A DNA stretch of 64,000 nucleotides from positions 62,001-126,000 of the forward strand of contig VZRR01012726.1 of NCBI GenBank assembly GCA_013398015.1, read 5' to 3'. The first letter of the stretch is position 1. Each line of letters opens with the position of its first letter. The DNA comes from Oreocharis arfaki (taxonomy: Eukaryota; Chordata; Aves; Passeriformes; Paramythiidae). Positions 13,061 to 26,140 of this stretch are shown here, piece after piece. The notes under the pieces are model-generated. The model saw only the letters and a list, made by a program, of their open reading frames with translations, did not search any database and was not told where the DNA came from. The translations under genes were made by a program, and so were the position numbers.

Positions 13061-14227
13061 ATGAGTGATTAATGCAGCGACAGGCAGATGCGGCTCTGCT
13101 CGCCTCTCGCGGTGTGTGCAGGTCATCTCCATCACACGGGCCTCTGAGATGCGCACCTGGCGGTCACACTAGATTTCTTGCCCAGTTTGCTAATCCATCA
13201 GCCTGGTTTTCAAATACTCGGCTAGCTCCGTCTCTCACCACGGCTGAAAAGATCTCCCGACGGCTCAATCTTACATCATTTCATGGCTGAGGTATTGGAA
13301 CTTTATTTTCAACTTCTCCTTGTTCCCAGAATTTACTGTTCAACAACACCCAATAAACATATTTTGTCCCTTTTCTTATGTATTTTCCTGTACCTCACAG
13401 ACACTGTTGCCACTTTAGCATGAAAAATCAGTGGATTCATTTGCTGGTTGGCTCCGAAAAACCTTTGACACCAACACAAAAAGTAGGATAGTAAAAATGT
13501 ATCTCATAATGCATTGAAAGCTTTTTTGAGGGCTTTTTCTACCCTTTCGACATGTCCATGTTAGTTTCATCTTCAAGGTTGAAGTCTTTGACCATGTTTT
13601 TACTACTCAGCATATTGCAGGGGTCTGAACCAGGGCTGATGAGAATATGAGTGTATGCCAACATCAGAAGTACATGGAAAATTAGCTTTGCACTGGGATT
13701 TTAAAGTCTGGAGGAAAATATAGACTGTGCTTCATCATGTGTACTGTGAACTCCATGCTATTTTGCCTGCTGTTGCACTGCTACAGCAGGAGGTGATGGA
13801 AAGAAAATCAGCTATTTTACATCAGCCCTTTACTTCAGTGACTATTAATGTGTCTGCCAAAAATGCTTTTATGTCAAGAGGCCCATTAAGTAAACAAGTA
13901 AAATCCCAAAGAGGCAATGTAATTTTAAGATTTTTTAATTCAGTTGTGTAAATAATGAAATTGTCTCTTCGTAGAGGCTCTCCAAAGTTTTGAAAGGATA
14001 TTGATGTGTGTGTCAGAAGCCATAAATTAACTTCAAAACAGTGTTAATCTTTAATTGTCCAGATAAATTTTAAATGTGCTGGGTAAACATCTCTACATAG
14101 TAAATGTGGCCTGGTCAGTCACTGCATCTGCAGCAACAGAGAATAACAAAATAGTTCATGAGGACGAAAATATAGTCACATTTTCAAAACCACAGTGAAT
14201 TCTGAACTTGTTTAGTTCTACAGAGCA
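13061..14227. other. Upstream flank of the CpG island; no gene recognised
   Basis: The sequence declines in GC from the island into AT-rich DNA. No open frame above 75 codons and no repeat was recognised. Proximal upstream regulatory sequence of C14orf132 would be expected here. Confidence 0.4.
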
Positions 14228-14560
14228 TGAGAATTGTAGAACAACAGTGCTGGAAAGAACCTCAGGAAATAACCTAGCCCATGCATCTGCTTAAAATACT
14301 ACCAGTGACCCTCCAAAGAGGGGGTTTATCTTTACCCAATCTCTTCTTTAAAATGTCTAGCAAGGAATGTTACATTTCCTACCAGGCAGTGCATAGATCT
14401 ATTCCACTGGTCATTTTCTAAGTCTATGTCAATCAGGGACATAAAGAAGAAATTATTTTCTTTGGAACAACCACTTGCCTTCTGAGAACTGCTCTTTGTG
14501 TTTGTCATTTACCAGTCTTGTGGTATTTTGGCCATTCCCTGAAAGTGCTCAGGAGGATTG
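14228..14560 (-). mobile_element. Old CR1-like LINE fragment, antisense
   Basis: The opening resembles the reverse complement of a CR1 3' end: a sequence like the tail motif, then GCTGGAAAGAACCTCAGG, which corresponds to the 'ggaagggacct' block seen in younger copies, followed by reverse-complement 3' UTR text such as TATTCCACTGGTC. Divergence is high and the right border is uncertain. It could also be an L3-type relative. Confidence 0.55.
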
Positions 14561-15098
14561 CTGCTGGTACCAAGATTTTCCAGTCAGGTTTCCAAATATT
14601 TTACTGTGATGTTCGGCAGATTTAGGAAGCTAACACTAATGAGCATTCATTCATTCCTTTAGATGCCACTAAATATTGCTTCCTATTCTTGATCTCAGCT
14701 AGGAATTTGGCTTAGTTATCTTGGAAGACAGTGCCAATCAAAACCAGTCTTTGTAGAAATACTTGCAGAGAAATTGCCCCCTTACCTGGTAGACCTTTTT
14801 AACCTTCTCTACTTGGAGGAGTTTTAGGTTCACTAGAACAGCATTTCTATTTGCAAAAGACATCCAAACCATCATTATATTTTGTTCTAGGAAATTACTA
14901 TTAATCACTGCAATGTCCTCAATCTCCAAGCTATTAATTTATCATTCATGTTTCTTAAGCTTGACATAGGAAAAAAAAAACCACTCTTCAGTTTTCACTT
15001 TTGATTTTCCTCTAGTTTACTGCCTTGTTTGTGGAACAGCATGGTTTGTACTGTTTAAGCTGCAAATAATTCCTGAGGAACACCAAATTATTTGTGTT

Positions 15099-16077
15099 TG
15101 TAGAATCATAAACCATTAAGGTTCAAAAGACCTCTAAGAATCTAGTCCAACTGTTAACTTGACATCACCCTGTTTGCCACTAAACCATGTCCCCAAGTGC
15201 CACATCCACATGCCTTTTGAAGACTTCTAGGGATGGTGATTTTGCCAATTCCCTGGGCAGACTGTTCTGGCCTGACCACCCTTTCAGTGAAGAAGTTTTT
15301 CCTAATATCCAATCTAAACCTCCCCTGGTGCAAACTGAGGCCATTTCCTTTTGTCCTGTTACTTGGGAGAAGAGACTGACCCCTGCTTCATTAAAACCTC
15401 GTTTCAGGTAGTTGTAGAGTACAATAAGGTCCCCTCTGAGCCTCCTTTTCTCCAGCACAAACAAGCCCAGCTCCTTCAGCTGCTCCTCATAAGGAGCTCC
15501 AGATCCTTCACCAGCTCCACTGCCCTTCTCTGGACTCGCTCCACTGAACACAGGGTTTGAGGTGTGGCCTCAGCAGTGCCAAGTACAGGAGGGCGATCAC
15601 TGCCCTGGGCCTGCTGGCCACACTATTGCTGATCCAGGCCAGGATGCCATTGGCCTTCTTGGCCACCTGGGCACAGCTCGCTCATGTCAGCTGCTGTTGA
15701 CCAGCACCTCCAGGCCCTTTTCCACTGGGCAGCTTCCCAGACACTCTGCCCCCAACCTGGCAGGGGCTGGTTGGCAGCCTGGCAGGTGGTTGTTGTGACC
15801 CAAGGGCGGGACCCAGAACTCGGTCTTAGTGAACCTCATACAATTGGCCTCAGTCCATCAATCCAGTCTGTCCAGATCCATCTGAAGAGTTTTCCCACCC
15901 TCCAGCAGATCCACACTCCTGCCCTGCTTGGTGTCATCTGCAAACTGACTGAGGGTGCCCTCAATCCCCTCATCATTGATAAAGGTGTTAAACAGGACTG
16001 GCCCCAACACTGAACCCTGGGGAACATCACTGGTGACCAGCCACCAGCTGGATGTAACTCCATTTGCCACCACTCTT
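15099..16077 (-). mobile_element. CR1 LINE, antisense, with reverse-transcriptase segment
   Basis: About 980 bases of CR1 in minus orientation. The left end carries the reverse-complemented CR1 tail and 3' UTR. The right part encodes the C-terminal half of the reverse-transcriptase palm: DVPQGSVLGPVLFN followed by the FADDTK catalytic box at 15944-15927. The frame is broken between the reverse-transcriptase block and the LFVLEKRRLRGDL-type 3' ORF2 part, and the upstream endonuclease and fingers are missing, so the copy is 5'-truncated and inactive. It is the longest CR1 copy in the window and among the least diverged. Confidence 0.93.
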
Positions 16078-17074
16078 CAAGCTTTTAATTACGATACTGC
16101 AAAATACAAAGCTTTGTTTCTTCCTCTTCCCCCAAAATACATTTTGGATATAAATTGCTTTATAATAGCTCTTGAAGTTCTTCTGTAAAACAAATATTTT
16201 AGATGTGCTTCTGTCTTTCAGTAATGATAATGCAGAGCTTGAATGAGATCTGCCAGCTGTCCTGCCCACCTTGTGTCTGCCTTTCTCATCAAAATATCTA
16301 GACCACTTAAAAAGATTATGTCATGATTTGCTATTTCTATGGACAAACATTGTAGCACCCAGCTAAAAATGCAGACATGATTGTATAACATTATTCTTAA
16401 AAACAAGCAAAGATGCTCTTTAATTAGCTTTAAAGCTGTTTGCTAAAAAGACCACATTTTTCAGTACAGTGGAACACAACTCAATTAGAGAATAGTTTGG
16501 TTTGTCAGTTTTCCTGAGGCATAGTAGGAAATCCTTTCTTGCACTGCATGTGCGCATAAGCTCTGCCTTTGCTTCACAGAACAGACCTAACAAAACATGA
16601 CAATTGAGTCTTACTGCCAAAAAGGATTTTAAATGGGCTTGTATCTGTACAGCCCCACTCACCATATGTTGTATTTAGATACCTTAGGCAATGCAGTACC
16701 AATTTTTAGCTTTGCATCCTGATATCACATTTAAATCTTTCATCTATGCAAAGAGAGACTAAGTTCCCACTTTAAGGAGAGATGGTAATATTGTGTTCTT
16801 GCTGCATTTTAATACACTTATATGCTAATCCCTTTGAGCTCCATTTTAAACCTACTGTTGCCTCATTGCAGCAGGTTGCAATCACGCAGGGCAATTAATT
16901 CCTTTAATGAAGAATCAGCCACAGTGACATGTGGTATCCAGTCTTAAGACAGAGTTCATTCTCTCTGATGGACTCTTGATGTTCAGCATATCATAAAGGA
17001 GGCAAAGGATGCTGAATTTTTCGTGTCTGGCTGGACTGAACCACCAAAAGGAAATGAAATTCACTCAGAAGCAT
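16078..17074. other. Intergenic stretch; possible conserved non-coding DNA
   Basis: Repeat-free, AT-rich DNA. The part at about 16790-16950 has evenly mixed, low-CpG sequence with several TAAT-type homeodomain core strings, which can mark a conserved non-coding element. That is inference only, with no alignment available. Confidence 0.25.
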
Positions 17075-17148
17075 CTTTCTTTCTTTCTTTTTCTTTCTTT
17101 CTTTCTTTTTCTTTCTTTCTTTCTCTCTCTCTTTCTTTCTTTCTTTTC
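17075..17148 (+). repeat. (TTTC)n / (CTTT)n microsatellite
   Basis: About 74 bases of mostly CTTT units interrupted by TTTTT and a CTCTCT block. The pyrimidine-only strand could adopt triplex structure; the interruptions suggest an old, partly stabilised array. Confidence 0.97.
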
Positions 17149-19034
17149 ATTCATTCAGGAACTGAACATTGATTTTGTTTGCACTTGGTCTTTCAGCAGA
17201 AAATGTTGACACCTGCAAATTAACGCAGTACAGCCCTTAAATTTCAAGCAGCCAATTTCACTTTGTGGAATGCAACTGTCCCATCTTGCTTCCCAGGTGC
17301 CCTGGGCAGTACTGGGGCAGTTCCTCAGGGAGTCACTGTCAAACTGGGAATGGAGGTGGTTTGAACTGGCCGTTAATAGAGAGCAGACACAGATGTGTGC
17401 TTAAATGAATACTCCTTTACAAAACACTAGTGCTTGAGTCCATTTGTTGCAGACTGATGCCTCCTCTAGTTCCAGATCCAACATCCCCTCCTGAGTGAGC
17501 ATAGCCACAGCTTTTCTTTCACAAAGATGGGCAAGTACTGTTCCTCTTAAGGGGCTCATTGTTTAAAAGGATAAACCCAGAAGAGGGAAACTTTGGTTCC
17601 CTGACCTGCCAAACCCAGGATGAACTAAGCAGGTCCTGGTTCCCTGGGTGCATATCTTCTACAAAAGTCTGGCACTGGGAAGCAGACCTGCTCCTCAAAC
17701 CATATTGAAGGCAGGTATCTCTGTAGAAGGACGTGTAAGTCGCTACAGAGGAGAGAAAGAACTTGGAGGACTCTGCCTGTAGCCCAGGGTTCCAGGCACT
17801 CCTGTGCAAGCAAAGCAGTCTGGAGCCCACACCCCTCTGTCAGGACAGTTGGCTTTTATGTTAGGTGGTGCTGGGCAAAGAAGTACAGAAATGACTGCAG
17901 GAGAAGACAGGCGCTACAATACTGTCTGTCCAGCCAGAAAGCCACATCTAGTGCATGGAAGCTCATACTTTCTTTTCGTTTACAGAGGTAAATGAGATTA
18001 CAATAACAAAGTTTCATTTTATACACTGTACTCTTTGTTAACTTCCACATCAGCGTATTTTAGTCATCAAGAAATGGTCAGGACGGGGCTGGGGTTTCCT
18101 TTCATTTTTTTTCTCCATGGTGGAAATGGGTCTGGTTTTATCATCGATGGGAGCCTGGAGGTCAGATCTGTACCTACTGATTTCTACTGCTTGGCAAACA
18201 AAAATGTCTTTGTAAGTCAAGGTTGCATCATCCCTGCTGACCTTCTGATATATCACAGTAATCACAGGAGGGAGCAACACTGCCCAACAAATTTAGTGTG
18301 GATGACACCCCTTTTGATTGCTATGAACTTCCACTATCAGCAGCTGTTACATACTAAGGGCTCACTCACACATAACATCATGAAACTAGTTAGTGCCAAG
18401 TAATTTAGAGACAAATTAAGTTTCTAACTTTCTGTGTGACTCCTGAATTCCCACAGATGCTCACACAAGAATAATAATAGTCAGATATTACCCTCAAATC
18501 ACTTGTGGGCAAAATATTCCTCACGAAAGAGATTTAGATTTTAAACTCTTCTAAAAGCAGTGTCATTACCACATAGATGAGCCTTAACAGTGCTCAAATC
18601 TCTAACAGCTCAGGTCTTGAACTTCATGTAGGATTAAATTCTAATAGGCAAGAAGGCTTCTGAAGTTCAAGGAGCTTCTCCTTTTACTGCTGACACTGCA
18701 GCTTTACAAGCAGACAACCCGAATTGCTGGGATACGGGGGACAAATAGAGAAGTACCTGAACATAGATACAAGAAAAAACATTGCCTTCTGCTTCACTCC
18801 CAGTCTCCACCAAGGGGAGGATGGGCACTCATCGCTGTTAGGAGTCAGCACTATCCAGAGAGCCCCAGCCAGCTCCTTGGCTGCTCTAAGTCTTGAAAAA
18901 GACTAAGTCAATTTTTGTCTCATTTGTGAGATCTGAAAATGCAACAGAAGGGGCAGCAAAAGCAAAATCTGGCTCCTCAAACTGGGTCAATCTGCCTGGC
19001 CCACCCCTGAGCACACCTGCCGCAGCACTGCCGG
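17149..19034. other. Intergenic stretch; nothing recognised
   Basis: Moderate GC, no repeat family recognised. Longest open frame is 122 codons at 18035-18403 (plus), without domain similarity. Confidence 0.4.
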
Positions 19035-19566
19035 CTACAGTGCTGAGCAGCCACCCGGCCCAGGGAGAGGCTGACCGGACTGCTCGGAGGCGCGGGAAGG
19101 CTGGCGAAGTTCCAGCAGGGGTTCGCCCAACCCTCCGATGGTACAGGCGCGCTGAGGAAGGAGAGACGAGGCGGAGGGGCTTCTCAAGATGGTGCGGGGT
19201 TTATTATGGCACCGGGGTCGTGCCAGGAGAAGCAAGACAATGTGTTTCACACTCACAGTTACACCCCTGTGAGTGGGCGGGGGAAGATACAGAACACCCA
19301 ATGGTGCAGGAACGCAGGGTTTGAATTTGGCGGGCCGGGGGTACAGAGCCAGTGGAGGGCATCGTGGGAGGGGAGAAACACCGCAGGGGAGGGGAGGAGG
19401 TGGCCATGCCCAGTTTGTGGGGAGCGCACCGCAACACACATCCATAGGGTGGTTCTTCCCATAGGGAGGCTGGGGCTGCTGTCTGCGTTTGCAGCTTGGC
19501 CTGCACCAGGCACTCCCAGCCTAGAAAGAAACTGAGAGAGAGGAGGTGACAGAGAGGTGGGAAAGT
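19035..19566 (-). mobile_element. Putative endogenous retroviral LTR, antisense, CpG-rich
   Basis: Read on the minus strand this GC- and CpG-rich block has an AATAAA signal (plus 19205-19200) followed within about 20 bases by CACCATCTTGAG and a pyrimidine-rich, CGTCTCTCC-bearing segment. That resembles the R/U5 region of avian class II-type LTRs. Several frames are open on both strands, which simply reflects the low stop-codon density of GC-rich DNA. No clear TATA box, terminal TG...CA pair or target-site duplication was seen. An alternative is a small CpG island or an exon of an unannotated transcript. Confidence 0.4.
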
Positions 19567-22500
19567 CATCTCTCCTCAGTGGAGATACACATTTATCACA
19601 GACATCAAAGTATCTCTTGCAGCCCTAGGGCTGGCCTATTACTGTTGTAGTGGGTAGATAAGATTAAGGGATGTATAATATAGCCTTCCTTCTCAATTAC
19701 AGTCTTCTAGGTATTTTGCTACAGAACCATTTGTCTTGGAGATTGCATGTTCAGGTAATGGCTTCAAATCAGTTTATTTCATGTTACATGACAGAAAGAT
19801 TCATAATGTATCTGACAATTGGTACTAATTTAAGAAGCACTATTTTTAGAGGAGGGCAAAACAGAAAATGCTTCATACTTATATATTATTAAAAACTCAA
19901 GGCAAGAAATTTCTCAGCTTTTGAAAACATGTATTCCCACCCCCAATTTACATTAGCTGATACAAAGGAATGAATAAAAGATTGCTGCCGATAAGGCTAG
20001 AACTCCCAATTCAGGGTGGATTTTGCCTGTAGTAGACTCCTCTAACCCTGAAGGAAAAACTGTCTCTACCAGTGCTGTTTGTCATCGAGTTAAATAACTA
20101 TAAAAAAGCTTCTAACAGTGTAAAACATTTATAATGGAAATAAAGACTACTTTTTTACTCCATTCAAACAGGCTGTCCTTAGATCATCCAATCTGTTCGA
20201 GGCGAGCCTTGAGCTCTGCAGTGTGTCTCCTGTCACAGTACATTTGATTTCTTGACATTGACACACTCTGGACACATTGAAACAATATATTCACCAACCA
20301 TAATGTGAATTCAGTTCTGAGTAAGAAATATCAACATACATTTAAGAACCATACTCCATGGCATAATTACAAGGCGCTAATTAAAAGTATTGGAAAGAGG
20401 GCATATGGCCTTTAGAAGGACAATTTTATAGTCCCCATTGGAGTTCTCAAGAGAATTAATTTGCAAAAGGGATGACCCTGAAAAACTATAAACATGTAGA
20501 CTTTCATTTTTTTAAGATCATCAAATATCCAGAAGAAGACAGCACTGCACTGGCATGGGAAAAGAGGAAAAAGAAGAAAAAGCAGGAGCTGTGCCATGAT
20601 GAGGTCTGCCACAAATGTGCTATGAAAGGAGCAGTAACTGAAGCAATTTTAGCAATTACTAGACTTAGTTAATAGGAAGGTAAATAGGGCGAAGGGAGTC
20701 AGATGCAGACTGGAAAAACATTACAGGAAGCTAAGAACCATGTTAAATACAAATTTCCATTTCACAAGCCTTTATCAGAGCATTGTGTTCAGATTTGGGT
20801 CTGGCTGGTGGAGAAAACTGATAGAATTAAATACAATTTAGGTGAAAGCTGTAGTCGAATGGAACTGCAGAGATTGTGACATAATAACTGGCATGTTCTG
20901 ACATGTAACCCAATCTTCTAAGAGATGTAAGCTTTAAAGTGCTGAAGTGCTAAGGTGAACATCTGGAATGCAGATAGAGCATACAGTCAGGTACTGCTCT
21001 GCTCTGTTGCTGGGTTGAAGGGATGGTATTCAATCTTCTAAGGAACAGAAAAAGTGAAAATGCTGAATGAAGACCATGGACATCAGAAAAGGAGGTTTCA
21101 CCAAGCTCAGGGATCTGTAGGAGGGCTCTGCAGGGAAAGAAATCAGTGAAGGCAGTGAAATCTCACCATACTAATGCAAAATAAAAAACTACCTTAATGA
21201 AGAAAACAGGTAGAAGGTATAGTAAAGAGTTATAATTGCATCAGGAAGTGAAATTTTTTAAATTACCAAATGAAGTGTTATTACCTTCTGACAGTTTGGT
21301 TGGTTTTTTTTAATAAAACTTGGGGTGAGAGAATAGGGAAAAGCTCTGTTCATTTTATAAAGATCAATATTTCCCCCCTCTTTTCCTGGAATACTGAGCT
21401 CATGAAATACTCAAATTGAATTTAAGTGTTTCTGTCACCTGGCAGTTTTCTCATACAGTCGGAGTTCGTCCATGGTACTCAAAAGTCAGCCAAATTTGGG
21501 TCATCAGCAGCCATTTAATTTTCCTTACCAGTGAGGCAAAGCTAATGAAGACATCTTTCAGAGCAATGTAATATGTGTTTAATGTGTCAGCACTTGTGAA
21601 ATTAAGTTCACTTCTTTAAAAGATGCAAGGAATTTTTAAACGCAAGGAGATAACATAATGACTGAAATGTGAACATTGCCACACTGAACTTTGTTCTGAA
21701 CCCTTGAAACATTCATATCACATTTCAAACATTCCAGCATGTTACCTTATGGTCAAACAGTATCACAAGAAAATTCATCTTGCCTCTGATCTCTGTTTGA
21801 ATATTGCTGAAGTGAAGCTGATAAAGAAACTTCAAAAGGAGTGTAAATTATTTACAGGTTCTGGGACTTCCACATAAGAAAATACAATTGGGGAAAAAAA
21901 AAGAGATTTCAGTTCTCCAAACACTGAAAGACAAAAATGCTACATCAAAGATTCAGCTTCTTTTATCTTTAGATGGTATAATATAAACAAGAACTACAAA
22001 TACGGTGAGCAGTAGATGCCTAGGGAACCAAATTAATTCCTGATATCTTTCATTAAAGGTCTTAAAATCTTTCTTTTAAATATTGTGAAGCATTATTTTC
22101 ACCTCTGGGACATCTACATAGTTTTTTTCTTCTACATATCTTGAAACATTTCACAAAGACAGTGACACTGAAAGCTAGAAGAGAGGATCAGCTCACTAAT
22201 CGCTCTGGAGGACAATGCCCAGCATCATATTATGTATATCACACTTCTTTGAGACAATATTCCATAAGCTAATAGTTTTCAAGAAGCTTTTCTCAAATTT
22301 GAACCTGTGAAAATACATAAGAATTTTTTTTTGGCTACACATTTTCTACCTTTTCCCCACAACTTCAAATAGTTTTCACCCTTTCAAAATGTAAGGCAGC
22401 CCCATATGCCCTTGATAAAGCAGAACACCTTAGAGCTTGATGAGACAAGTGTAGGGAGCCCAGTCCAGTCCTCATCAGGGACATTCCCACCTCACAGAGA

Positions 22501-24039
22501 ACATCAGAACATCTAGCACTGAGTGGCAAATGAAGTAGAAAGATCCAGCTCTGATTAACCCGCCTGAAAAACATCTGCAGATAGAGACAGGTCGATATGT
22601 TCTTCCCATCTGAAGGCAAAATCTGTCTGATTTAGGTGCAATAATTGTTCTGGGTTGTGTGGCAGCTGTTTTCAGATGTTGATCGTCTTCTGACTTGTCA
22701 TGATCCAGGTGTTGTTCAGCCTTCCTAGTTCAGACATTCCACATAAAGGAAAATAACAACCGGGCACCTCTGTGCAGAGGCTTCCATTGGCAGACAGAAG
22801 GTGCTTGGCACCAATGAGAAGCAGGAAGAGGAATGTTCTCTGTCACTGCCAATGCTGCATCTGTGGAGAGAGTGTCATGGTCTGTGCATTGTGAAGATTT
22901 TAGAAACAACGAGAAACTTTTTGTTTGTTTGTTTAAAAAGGAAATTATACAAACAGAAAAAGTGAGGCAATCTCATGTGCAAATGTCACTGTGACAAATG
23001 CCTCAGCTTGTTGGAGAGCCAGTTACCATTCCTGACACATAAAACCTCCCACTCCATTTTGTGAGTGAGACACTTCAGTGGTGTTGTGTGTAAATAATAC
23101 AAAATAACTTGCTTACAAGAGCAGACATCAGCTTTTTCCTTTCTCCCACTTGCCAATGCTTGTCGTACCCAGCTTCATTCACTTTAATTAAAAGACCATG
23201 AACTCATTAGAGGCAGATGATAGAGAAGTGCAGAATTCCATGATGGAATTCATGATGTATGTAAGCAATGCTAATAGTTTCTTCCTTGTTGAAAAAGAAA
23301 GCTACTAATATGATCAGCAAAGATTATACTTTGTTTGCTGTCCCCAGTATTTTAGGTCACAAAGCATATTGCTCCCTGAACGCCAAAGCTGACCCGAGGG
23401 CTAAAAACTGTGGAAACTGAATGGAAGAAATTGGTTTGTTGTTTCCTCCCTTCTCTTGGAAGTAAAGTAATGAATGCTGAACAGACAGCAAAACAAATAA
23501 TGCTTTCTTGGAATGGAGGAACAAGAATCCTCCTTAAAATAGGACAGCAATGAATCTGGAAGAGCCAAGTCTTTCTAAAGGCACTGACCAAAGAAAACTG
23601 ACCAAATTCACACTTTTCTGGTTGCTGCCAGCTGCAGAACCCATGTGAATGTCCCATGTCCCTTCTCTCTCCTTCTGGTCTGTACAAAGAGACACTGCTG
23701 TTCACCCTCCCTGGATTGCACCTTCTTCAGAAGCTGACTTTGCAAGATTGGTAGAAAAAGGTATGTCTTCTTTTGGATAGATTGGGAGGTAATGTTTTTC
23801 TCTTCCCAAGAAAAGTTCATTGCAACTGTAATCATGCCAGTTGAAGAAAGGGGAAAAAAATGTCAGAGGAAACGTAGATATTAAGATTACATACTGATGT
23901 ATCATTTGGGAACATGAAAGCAAAGGTTCTGAAATAGGAAAATTGTTCCCTTTTCCTTCTTCCACTTGCCAGAGCTATACCACTCTGAAGTCCCTTTGAA
24001 GTCCCTGTGAGCTACTGCATCAGGCATTATTAGATCTTG
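19567..24039. other. Intergenic stretch; mostly unrecognised
   Basis: AT-rich DNA. At about 20660-20980 there are faint resemblances to an ancient CR1/L3 reverse-transcriptase segment, too weak to call. A GTTT tetranucleotide run lies near 22921-22935. No exon or RNA gene supported. Confidence 0.35.
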
Positions 24040-24256
24040 TGAGACAGAAATTCTTCACAAATAAGATGGTGAGGCAGTGGAACAGGTTCTCATAGAAGTT
24101 TTACATGTCCCGTCCCAGAAAATGTTCAAGACCAGGTTGGATAGGGCCCTGAGCAGCCTGGTCTAGTGGAAGGTGTCCCTACCCATGGCAAGGGGATTGG
24201 AACTTGATGATCTTCAAGGTCTCTTCCAACCCAAACCATCATATGACTCTATGGAG
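24040..24256 (+). mobile_element. CR1 LINE 3' end, short
   Basis: Plus orientation. Shows the ordered CR1 blocks: a GGTGAGGCAGTGGAACAGGT block, then GTTCAAGACCAGGTTGGATA, then AGCAGCCTGGTCTAGTGGAA, then CTTCCAACCCAAACCATC, ending near TATGACTCTATGG, a diverged CR1 tail. About 215 bases, strongly 5'-truncated. Confidence 0.93.
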
Positions 24257-24490
24257 AGCAACATCTCCAAGAGGTGCAAACTCCTTTTCTGGTGGCATAT
24301 GTCAGAGCATTTTGCTTTATAACAATATTAACTTATTTTATTCTCTTTTTTTCATTGACATTGTGTTTTACTTTAATAATATACTGAATTTGATGTGAGC
24401 AATTAGACTTGGACTGGTTTTGGCAAAGTCTCAATTGACTCCTTGATTGGTTTTGGCAGAAGGGTCCCAGCAGACTCATTGCAAATATTT

Positions 24491-24965
24491 TGTTGAGGTG
24501 GTTAAGCCCCAGGCAGCTGCTTGCTCACTCCCCCACCAGCAGGATCAGGAAGAGAATCAGAAGGGTAAAAGCTGGAAATCTTGTGGGCTGAGATAAAGAC
24601 AGTTTAATAGGGAAAGCAAAAGCCACATACACAAGCAAAGCAAAACTGGGAATTATTTCCCTGCTTCCCATGGGCAGGCAGGTTTTCAGCAATCTCCAGG
24701 AGAGTCCCATCACATATGACAGTAACTTGGAAAGACATCATTCCAAATGTCCTCCCCTTCCTCCTTCCTCCCCCCACTTTATATACTGAGCATGATGCCA
24801 TATGGTCTGGAATATCCCTTTGGTCAGTTCGGGTTCACTGTCCTGGCTCTGTCTCCTCTCAGCTTCACATGCACCCCCAACCTCCTTGCCAGCATGGCAG
24901 TACAGAAAGCAGAGCAGGCCTTGGCTCTTCCTAGCTCACATGCTGCTGTCAAGAGTATATATCCA
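24491..24965 (-). mobile_element. Endogenous retroviral LTR (probably ERVL-type), antisense
   Basis: I recognise a common avian LTR in reverse orientation. On the minus strand it contains a TATATAAA box (plus 24785-24778) and, about 170 bases further, an ATTAAA polyadenylation signal (plus 24608-24603) within CCCTATTAAACTGTCTTTAT, followed by a U5-like region with GATTCTCTTCC. The left border begins with TG at 24491, agreeing with a CA end on the element strand. The other end is diverged or truncated near 24965. No internal retroviral genes adjoin it, so it is a solo or truncated LTR. The superfamily assignment is from memory and less certain than the LTR call. Confidence 0.82.
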
Positions 24966-25789
24966 CCAGTAGTTAAGAGTCAGTGATAGACCCAGTCTAG
25001 ATAAATATCCACAAGCAATGCTAGCTGTCTAGTTGCAGCAGGAATAACACAGAACTGCCACCATGATTAATGTCAATCATTGTTAAAGCAGGTAACATTT
25101 GAGGTGTACAGAGAAAGTGAGTTTACTGCACAAGGAGTTAGCTCCAGAGAATGTGATCCAATGTCGTCTTACCATGCTCAAGTCAGAGCTCTTGTTTTCA
25201 AAAGGGAACTGCTCTTTGATGATCCTAAGGTGTCCCAGGTTCTTCCGCTTTTTGGGAGAAGGAGAGGCTCTGCCTTAGAATTACACAGCTCAGACTCAAA
25301 CTGAAGCTTACAATGAAGAAGAAACAAAATGCAACAGACCTAACAGACAGAGGGCTGGCCTGTGGAATTCAGTCATCCCCCAGGCTTTTGTTTGATTTCC
25401 CATCCTGTTTTTGACAATCTACAGTCAGCTTAGTCTGCATCTTAGTCTATTAGTTATACAATTTCAACAGAATACTTGAAGAGAGTGTCCTTTAAATCAT
25501 TCCTTTGTTTGAGATGCAAAACATTCACAGCTATCACTAAATAGGTTTTCTCACGTCACAAAGAAAGGAGCTATAACTCCTAGCAAGCATTTGAGCCAGC
25601 CCCATCTGCAGTGGCAGCAAAAACTTCAGTGCACAAATTATCCCAGAAACATATTTTGTGGAGAACAAAAGTTGTACCTGTAGCTGTACTGATGGAGCTG
25701 ATTGAGCTATTAGAGACACAGAAGACTGAATAGGACCTGAAGAGACCATTCTGTTAATTTTCCCACATTTGGACAGAATTCAGTGTTCT

Positions 25790-26140
25790 CCTGAGATAGA
25801 TATTAAAAACATCCAGTGATGAAGACATGTGGTGGAGATCTGCAAACTCCCCAGGGACCTATTTCGGTGTTAACTACATTATTTGTTAGAAAGCCTTTCC
25901 TAATACCTAATTTTAAGTTTTTCTTTTTGCTGTTTAAAGTAATTGCTTTCCTCTCATCCTAAGTTTAAGTGGAGTATACTTTATTGCCTTCCTTTCCATA
26001 GCAAACATTCAGAGATATAAAGACTGCTATCATTTTTCCTTTATTTTTCCTCTTTCCTGTAGCTCAACAACAGATGTGTCAGCCTTTCTACACAGCTCAC
26101 ACTCTCTAGATCTCATGGGCTTTTCTTGACCTCTTTTCAT
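25790..26140 (-). mobile_element. Old CR1/L3-like LINE fragment, antisense
   Basis: Reverse-complement CR1-like text: GTTAGAAAGCCTTTCCTAATACC resembles the reverse complement of the 'ggaagaatttctt' block (25888 on), with later segments of 3' ORF2 character around CTTTCCTGTAGCTCAACAAC. Very diverged; borders approximate. Confidence 0.5.

Noticed and set aside
12043..13068. Long plus-strand open frames across the CpG island (341 and 223 codons)
   Set aside because: They cross the N gap, and GC-rich DNA has few stop codons. The recognisable protein start is on the minus strand.
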